DNA of 9,994 nt. It comes from CAYZBF01 sp964476585 (lineage in GTDB: Bacteria; Hydrothermota; UBA3072). The DNA is taken from positions 1 through 9,994 of the forward strand of contig CAYZBF010000040.1 of assembly GCA_964476585.1 (NCBI GenBank), in the 5' to 3' direction. Position numbers and translations under genes: made by a program. How positions within the stretch are numbered: position 1 is the stretch's first letter; every line of letters begins with the position of its first letter. The notes beneath the pieces are model-generated. The model was not told where the DNA came from, did not search any database, and was given only the letters and a program-made list of their open reading frames with translations. Below are positions 5,505 to 9,994 of the stretch, in pieces.

Positions 5505-6710
5505 CTACACATTCTTCAAATAGTGTCCTAATTTATTCTTCTTTGTCTTTAGATATTCTAAATTCTCTTCATCAGGTTTAACCTCGATAGGAACTCTTTC
5601 AGTAACAGAAAGCCCATAACCTCTTAGACCTACTATTTTCCTAGGATTGTTGGTTAAGAGTCGAATTGTTGATAAACCCAGGTCCTTTAATATCTGTGCT
5701 CCTATTCCATAATCCCGAAGATCGGGTTTGAATCCGAGTTTCTCATTTGCTTGGACTGTATCAAGCCCTTCGTCCTGCAGTTTATAACTCTTAAGCTTAT
5801 TAAGTAACCCTATACCTCTGCCTTCCTGCCTCATATATATTAAAACTCCCATGCCTTCCTCATTTATTCTCTTAAAAGCACTTTCTAACTGCTTTCCACA
5901 ATCGCACCTGAGTGACCGTAGTGTATCGCCTGTCAGACATTCCGAATGGACCCTCACTAGAACATTCTTCTTACCGTCTACTTCCCCTTTCACTAAGGCA
6001 ATATGGATTTTATCATCTAACTCATTGGAATAGGGTATAAGACGGAATCTTCCAAAATGTGTTGGAAAATCAACCTCGAGTTCCCTTTTTACTAACTTCT
6101 CTCTTCTCTGTCTATATTCAACAAGTGATTTTATAGTTATGATCTTAAGGTTGTGCTTTCTCGCTATCTCCTTTAGACGCGGTAACCTAGCCATTGTTCC
6201 ATCCTCATCCATTATCTCACAGAGGACTCCAGAAGGGTAACAGCCTGCGAGTCTTGCGATATCCATTGTAGCTTCTGTATGACCAACTCTCCGCAGGACA
6301 CCTCCCTTTTTTGCCTGAAGAGGAAATATATGACCTGGTCTTGCAAGGTCAGAAGGTTTTATATCAGGGTCTATTAGTGCCTTAACTGTGGCACTCCTAT
6401 CGAATGCACTTGATCCACTCGTTGTTCCTTCCTTTGCATCTACAGATACTGTAAAAGCAGTACCATGGCGTGCTGTTATAATGGTTGTCATAAGTGGTAA
6501 CTGTAGTTCATAAAGCCGCTCTTCAGGAAGTGCAACACAGATAAGACCACGCCCCTCCTTTGCCATAAAATTAATACCATCAGGAGTAATCCATTCCGAA
6601 GGAACTACAAAATCTCCTTCATTTTCCCTGTCCTCATCATCGACTATAATAATTATCTTACCCTTCTTTACATCCTCTAGGGCCTCTTCAATAGAACTGA
6701 AGTCACTCAT
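5505..6710 (-). CDS. ribBA: Bifunctional 3,4-dihydroxy-2-butanone 4-phosphate synthase / GTP cyclohydrolase II
   Basis: This 401-residue fusion supplies both riboflavin precursors. The N-terminal RibB domain (about 1-205) makes the four-carbon unit from ribulose 5-phosphate. It shows VDDEDRENEGDF (23-34), FMAKEGRGLICV (48-59), RHGTAFTVSVDA (81-92) and RRVGHTEATMDIARLAG (140-156). The C-terminal RibA domain (about 206-401) opens GTP. It shows the zinc cysteines C258, C269 and C271 in VHSECLTGDTLRSLRCDCG, then YMRQEGRGIGLLNKLKSY (292-309), DLRDYGIGAQIL (330-341) and RLLTNNPRKIVGLRGYGL (350-367). Both domains look intact, so both reactions are expected. One local oddity is SGSSAFDRSAT (98-108), where most RibB proteins I recall have TGISAxDRAxT. 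GGGAGG lies 6 bases before the ATG, which overlaps ribE by 8 bases. The TAG stop abuts the repeat mosaic. Confidence 0.97.
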   Translation of the reverse strand: MSDFSSIEEALEDVKKGKIIIIVDDEDRENEGDFVVPSEWITPDGINFMAKEGRGLICVALPEERLYELQLPLMTTIITARHGTAFTVSVDAKEGTTSGSSAFDRSATVKALIDPDIKPSDLARPGHIFPLQAKKGGVLRRVGHTEATMDIARLAGCYPSGVLCEIMDEDGTMARLPRLKEIARKHNLKIITIKSLVEYRQRREKLVKRELEVDFPTHFGRFRLIPYSNELDDKIHIALVKGEVDGKKNVLVRVHSECLTGDTLRSLRCDCGKQLESAFKRINEEGMGVLIYMRQEGRGIGLLNKLKSYKLQDEGLDTVQANEKLGFKPDLRDYGIGAQILKDLGLSTIRLLTNNPRKIVGLRGYGLSVTERVPIEVKPDEENLEYLKTKKNKLGHYLKNV

Positions 6711-7290
6711 CAGTAGCCTCCCTTATCCTTTCAATATATCTTGAAAAGGGATCAACCTCTATATTTAAACAATCCCCTCTTTTTCTATACTTTAGATTTG
6801 TGTTCTTCATCGTATATGGAACTATTGCAACTCGGAAAAGATGAGGAGATACATCGACGACTGTAAGACTAATACCATCAAGGGCTATACTTCCTTTCCT
6901 TGCAATAAACTTATCTAATTCCAATGGATATTCTATCGCAAGTTCTGTCGAAAAGGGACTCTTTTTTACATCAACTAATTTACCCATCCCATCAACGTGT
7001 CCATATACGAAATGCCCCCCTAGCAAATCACCGATTTTTAAAGGCCTCTCAATATTCACCCGATCACCTGGTTTCAAAATTGAGAGGTTTGTCTTTTCTA
7101 TTGTCTCCTCTACTGCTTTAAAGACAGCGGCCTTACCATGGATGGATTCAATCGTGAGACAAACCCCATTGATTGAAACGCTTTCTTTAATATTAGCATC
7201 AAAGGGCAATTGTAAGTGAAAGGATGCACCTCTTCCTTCCCTCTTGACCCTTCCCACCTTTATCACCCCTTCAATTATTCCCGTAAACAT
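6703..7290 (-). CDS. ribE: Riboflavin synthase, alpha chain
   Basis: This 195-residue protein dismutates two 6,7-dimethyl-8-ribityllumazines into riboflavin and the pyrimidine that RibH reuses. It consists of two homologous lumazine-binding repeats. The first (about 1-96) begins with the hallmark MFTGIIE and contains SVSINGVCLTI and EKTNLSILKPGDRVNIERPL. The second (about 97-195) contains GHFVYGHVDGMG, GSIALDGISLTVVDV and KNTNLKYRKRGDCLNIEVD. The length is at the short end of normal and the protein looks complete. The gene starts 20 bases before the end of ribD, with GAGG 6 bases upstream of the ATG, and ends 8 bases inside ribBA, so coupling is likely at both ends. The alternative name ribC is used in some species. 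Confidence 0.96.
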   Translation of the reverse strand: MFTGIIEGVIKVGRVKREGRGASFHLQLPFDANIKESVSINGVCLTIESIHGKAAVFKAVEETIEKTNLSILKPGDRVNIERPLKIGDLLGGHFVYGHVDGMGKLVDVKKSPFSTELAIEYPLELDKFIARKGSIALDGISLTVVDVSPHLFRVAIVPYTMKNTNLKYRKRGDCLNIEVDPFSRYIERIREATDE

Positions 7291-8338
7291 TATCGGCCTC
7301 TATCAATATATCATTCCCGAATTTTTTTATCCGTGTGTTAAGGTTTTTTCGCTTTACTTGCGAAGTAATAAAGGGAATACCATCTCCTAAAAATGAAGTA
7401 GAATAAAAGAGAAGATATTTATCCACTAGTTCGGCATTTATGAAATTAGTAAAGGTATGGCTTCCTCCTTCAACAAGAATGGATGTTATACCACATTCCC
7501 CTGCCTTCTTTAGTATTTCTTCAACTGGAATAAGATCACCCTCCTCTTTAAATGTCCATACAATTGCTTCACGATATTTCTCACTCGCTTCTTCTTCTTT
7601 AGTTACTATGATCACATCTCCCCCACTACTAAAGATCTTTGCATCAGTTGGAGTGCGAAGGTCTGGATCAATTACTATCCTATAAGGTTCATGTATCGCT
7701 TCAACCAATCGTACTGTTAGGCTTGGATTATCCGATATAATCGTTCCAACTCCAACAAGAATAGCATCAACCCGGTTCCGTAAGCGATGAACTTCTTCCA
7801 AAGATTCTCTCCCGGTGATTTTGTATATACTTCGCTTTGGATCACCTATTTTCCCATCAAGTGTGAGTGCTGCTTTTAATATTACATAGGGCATTTTTTC
7901 TTTGATATACTTAAGATAGAATACGTTCTGTTCACGCGCCTCTTCCTCCAATATCCCGGCTATCACTTCTATTCCATTCCCTCGCAATACCTTAAACCCT
8001 TTACCATCAACAAGCGGATTAGGATCTTTGATAGGAGCTACTACTTTTTTTATACCAGAGGAGATAATAAGATCCGTGCAAGGCGGTGTTTCACCATAGT
8101 GACAACACGGTTCAAGAGATACATACAGAGTTCCATCTTTAGCTTCTTTGCCTGCATCCAGAATTGCTTCATACTCAGCATGGGGCTTGCCTTTACCTTT
8201 ATGGTATCCTCTGCCTATAACCTTCCCATCCTTAACCACCAGCGCCCCAACTAAGGGGTTAGGAGAAACAATTCCTTCCCCTTTTCTTGCGAGCCTTAAC
8301 GTCTCTCTTATATAATACTGATCTATATTATTAGTCAT
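7271..8338 (-). CDS. ribD: Bifunctional pyrimidine deaminase/reductase RibD
   Basis: This 355-residue enzyme carries out the second and third steps after GTP opening. The N-terminal cytidine-deaminase-like domain (about 1-145) has SPNPLVGALVV (25-35), HAEYEAI with H53 and E55, and EPCCHYGETPPC with zinc cysteines C78 and C87. The C-terminal NADPH-dependent reductase domain (about 148-355) has KAALTLDGKIG (155-165), ITGRESLEEVHRLRNRVDAI, LVGVGTIISDNPSLTVR and SILVEGGSHTF. Both domains are complete. It is the first gene after the FMN riboswitch. No Shine-Dalgarno lies within 15 bases of its ATG; the nearest upstream bases are TTTATTTATT following a hairpin. The start is still the only reasonable one: the N-terminus MTNNIDQYYIRETLRLA aligns with the family, and no alternative start codon is in frame before the aptamer. 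Confidence 0.96.
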   Translation of the reverse strand: MTNNIDQYYIRETLRLARKGEGIVSPNPLVGALVVKDGKVIGRGYHKGKGKPHAEYEAILDAGKEAKDGTLYVSLEPCCHYGETPPCTDLIISSGIKKVVAPIKDPNPLVDGKGFKVLRGNGIEVIAGILEEEAREQNVFYLKYIKEKMPYVILKAALTLDGKIGDPKRSIYKITGRESLEEVHRLRNRVDAILVGVGTIISDNPSLTVRLVEAIHEPYRIVIDPDLRTPTDAKIFSSGGDVIIVTKEEEASEKYREAIVWTFKEEGDLIPVEEILKKAGECGITSILVEGGSHTFTNFINAELVDKYLLFYSTSFLGDGIPFITSQVKRKNLNTRIKKFGNDILIEADNVYGNN

Positions 8339-8346
8339 AATAAATA

Positions 8347-8364
8347 AAGCCCACTTCAGGGCTT
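8347..8364 (-). terminator. Expression-platform hairpin of the FMN riboswitch (terminator-like)
   Basis: On the minus strand AAGCCC-TGAAGT-GGGCTT forms a perfect 6-bp stem and is followed by TATTTATT up to the ribD ATG. It begins 2 bases after the P1 stem of the aptamer. The short GC stem plus U-rich tail resembles an intrinsic terminator, but the tail is interrupted by adenines and the stem is short. It may instead act on translation by setting the distance between the GGAGG in the aptamer's 3' strand and the start codon. I cannot decide between these from sequence. Confidence 0.5.
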
Positions 8365-8366
8365 CT

Positions 8367-8480
8367 TATCTCTCCTCCCATCCGGACTTTTACCGTCGGC
8401 TTCGGAATTCCACCGAATCAGGTCTCTTCCTCGCGGGCTTTTACCGCCGGTCGGGAATTTCACCCGGCCCCGAAGAGATA
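8367..8480 (-). promoter_or_regulatory. FMN riboswitch (RFN element)
   Basis: The minus strand between the promoter and ribD contains the conserved RFN core in order: ATCTCTTCGGGGC, GGGTGAAATTCCC, GACCGGCGGTAAAAGCCC, GATTCGGTGGAATTCC, and GCCGACGGTAAAAGTCCGGA. TATCTCT (8480-8474) pairs with AGAGATA (8373-8367) to close P1. The six-way junction helices and the two GGTAAAAG loops match the family well. RFN elements bind FMN and repress riboflavin synthesis or uptake genes. Here the aptamer precedes ribD and should control the whole ribD-ribE-ribBA-ribH-nusB unit and the genes behind it. Confidence 0.97.
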
Positions 8481-8484
8481 TTCC

Positions 8485-8512
8485 ATTATAATATAAATAA
8501 CTCATTTGTCAA
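8485..8512 (-). promoter_or_regulatory. Consensus sigma70 promoter of the riboflavin operon
   Basis: TTGACA (8512-8507) and TATAAT (8490-8485) both match the sigma70 consensus perfectly, with a 16-base spacer. Transcription should start near A8479, so the transcript would begin at the 5' strand of riboswitch helix P1. A promoter this strong suggests that control is mainly through the riboswitch. The -35 box lies 18 bases after the stop codon of the MATE gene. Confidence 0.85.
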
Positions 8513-8530
8513 GGAGCCCATAGCACAAGA

Positions 8531-9907
8531 TTATTCAAATTCAAGTTCCCTCCATCCACCTCTATAGAAAGCAATTATGCCGAGGATTGCTTTCACCCAC
8601 CAATCGAATAATGCTCCAAGCCAGACTCCAACAAATCCCATATTAAGTTTAAATGCGAGTATGTAAGTGAGAGGGACGCGAACAAGGAGAGACCCAACTG
8701 CAGATATTATCATTGGAGTTTTTGTATCCCCAGCTCCCTTTAAACCCCCAGTAACTACCATAAACAAACCAAGGGGTATTTGTTCAAAAGCACAGATAAT
8801 TAGGGCAATAATTGAAAGGGTTTTTACCTCAATCACTGGCTTAAACATCTCCAAGATCATTCCAGGGAAGAGAACGAAGACGAAGGCTAATATAGCCATA
8901 AGCCCAATTGAGTAATAGGAAGTCTTCTTGATACTCTCTTCTGCAAGTGTTACTTTTTTTGCTCCGAGACTCTGACCAACGAGGGTACTTGATGCAACAC
9001 CAAACCCCACTCCTATCATAAAGGAAAAGGCTTCTATCCTAATAGCCAGCTGATGAGCTGCAAGAGCAACAGTCCCTAATGCTGCCACCATCCTTATAAA
9101 GATTAACAGGCTTACTCTTCTCACCCCGGTCTCTATAGCTGCAGGGAATGCGATTCTCCAGATATTCTTAACCATATTTCTATTAAACCTTTTGACATCG
9201 ATTAAATTAACTGGTATCCTTTCTCGAAAGTAGATGGTGATAACAAAGATAGATATACCAGCCAAAATATAGGCACCACCTGTTGCAATGCCCGCCCCCA
9301 GAACTAGAAGTTTGGGGAATATCCCTATACCGAATATCAAAAAATAATTGAAGATTACATTGAGAATGTTCGCAACCACCATTATGAACATAGGGGTTCT
9401 TGTGTCTCCCATGCCTACCAGTATTCCAGAGCAAACAAAGTATACAATTCGAAATATTGCTATACCGAGCACAAATCTTAGATATCCAACACCAACAAGT
9501 TGAACAGAATAACTTGCTCCCATTATTCTTAATAGCCATCCGCTCCCCAGAATCCCCAAGAGACTCATAACAGAACCTACAAGAATCCCAATCATCAGGC
9601 TATTTCCCCCCGCATCTCTTATTCTTAAAGGATAGTGTGCACCAATAAATCTAGCTGTGAGTGCCTGCGAGGATATTCGTAGAGGAAAACCAAACATTGA
9701 AATGAATGTAAAAGCAATAGTGTTGGATAGACCTACGGCTGCGATGGCATCAGTTCCAAGCCTTGATACCATAATCATATCAACCATCATGGTGATAGTA
9801 TGCAGGAGATGCTCAGATACTGACGGCCATGCAAGGGAGAAGATATTCCTGTGAAGCATCTTACGATTAATTATTAAAAAGGAACTTTCGTTTAATCTAT
9901 TCTCCAT
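8531..9907 (-). CDS. MATE family multidrug/cation efflux membrane protein
   Basis: This 458-residue, very hydrophobic protein has about 12 membrane segments in two related halves, as in MATE exporters, which expel cationic drugs or metabolites using a sodium or proton gradient. N-terminal blocks are LAWPSVSEHLLHTITMMVDM and SRLGTDAIAAVGLSNTIAF. The two-fold repeat shows clearly as GILVGMGDTRTPM (about 161-173) and GGLKGAGDTKTPM near residue 390, each followed by a membrane segment. The length is normal and no break is seen. The chosen ATG has only a weak AGGA 12 bases upstream. A second ATG, giving MLHRNIFSLAWPSV from residue 16, is also plausible. The gene has its own promoter and lies upstream of the FMN riboswitch, so it is not under FMN control. 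The substrate is unknown, and a link to flavins rests only on position. Confidence 0.93.
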   Translation of the reverse strand: MENRLNESSFLIINRKMLHRNIFSLAWPSVSEHLLHTITMMVDMIMVSRLGTDAIAAVGLSNTIAFTFISMFGFPLRISSQALTARFIGAHYPLRIRDAGGNSLMIGILVGSVMSLLGILGSGWLLRIMGASYSVQLVGVGYLRFVLGIAIFRIVYFVCSGILVGMGDTRTPMFIMVVANILNVIFNYFLIFGIGIFPKLLVLGAGIATGGAYILAGISIFVITIYFRERIPVNLIDVKRFNRNMVKNIWRIAFPAAIETGVRRVSLLIFIRMVAALGTVALAAHQLAIRIEAFSFMIGVGFGVASSTLVGQSLGAKKVTLAEESIKKTSYYSIGLMAILAFVFVLFPGMILEMFKPVIEVKTLSIIALIICAFEQIPLGLFMVVTGGLKGAGDTKTPMIISAVGSLLVRVPLTYILAFKLNMGFVGVWLGALFDWWVKAILGIIAFYRGGWRELEFE

Positions 9908-9938
9908 TTGTGTTTCTTATCCTATTCATTTTTTGGCA

Positions 9939-9967
9939 ATTATATACTCTACATAAGGAATCATCAA
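9939..9967 (-). promoter_or_regulatory. Probable sigma70 promoter of the MATE gene
   Basis: On the minus strand TTGATG (9967-9962) and a perfect TATAAT (9944-9939) are separated by 17 bases, about 32 bases before the MATE ATG. The -35 box matches four of six consensus bases. The rest of the right edge (9968-9994) is AT-rich, and I see no gene in it. Confidence 0.62.
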
Positions 9968-9994
9968 GAGTAAATATTATTTCTTTGTAGAACT

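Noticed and set aside
5240..5512. A 90-codon minus-strand open frame between ribBA and ribH
   Set aside because: It is made entirely of repeat modules (its N-terminus is the 7-mer array translated), overlaps both neighbouring genes' ends, and has no domain-like or membrane-like features.
8531..9907. The MATE protein as an FMN-riboswitch-controlled riboflavin transporter
   Set aside because: The riboswitch lies downstream of this gene and points away from it, and the MATE gene has its own promoter. Nothing in the sequence supports flavin transport.

Overview
The window comes from a bacterial chromosome that is AT-leaning by eye. It carries ordinary sigma70-type promoters, Shine-Dalgarno sites such as AAGGAGG, and densely overlapping genes. 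No rRNA, tRNA, phage, insertion-sequence or CRISPR sequence is visible. The taxon cannot be fixed from the sequence. The repeat-filled intergenic gap and the gene mix would suit an uncultured lineage, but that is an impression only. All ten supported genes lie on the minus strand, so transcription runs from the right end of the window to the left.

Reading in the direction of transcription, a MATE-family membrane exporter (9907-8531) has its own promoter. Its stop codon lies 18 bases before a consensus TTGACA-N16-TATAAT promoter that drives an FMN riboswitch (8479-8367). The riboflavin genes follow: ribD, ribE (riboflavin synthase), bifunctional ribBA and ribH. Together they encode the pathway from GTP and ribulose 5-phosphate to riboflavin, except for the phosphatase step. 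The operon continues through nusB, a calcineurin-like metallophosphoesterase and an 8-oxoguanine-deaminase-type amidohydrolase. Neighbouring genes overlap by 4 to 20 bases at every junction except one. That exception is a 254-base gap between ribBA and ribH, filled with a mosaic of inverted and tandem repeats that looks like an insertion of repeat elements.

A second unit begins at a good promoter (2206-2178). It encodes a GH130 glycoside phosphorylase followed, two bases on or overlapping, by a secreted sugar-binding protein of an ABC transporter. The binding protein runs off the left edge of the window. This looks like the start of a locus for uptake and phosphorolysis of mannosides or a similar glycan.

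The core pathway is well known. The points worth checking are the repeat mosaic that splits the operon, the metallophosphoesterase as a candidate for the unassigned riboflavin phosphatase, the compact riboswitch expression platform with no Shine-Dalgarno close to ribD, an apparent in-frame deletion in the sugar-binding protein, and the 8-oxoguanine deaminase at the end of a riboflavin operon.
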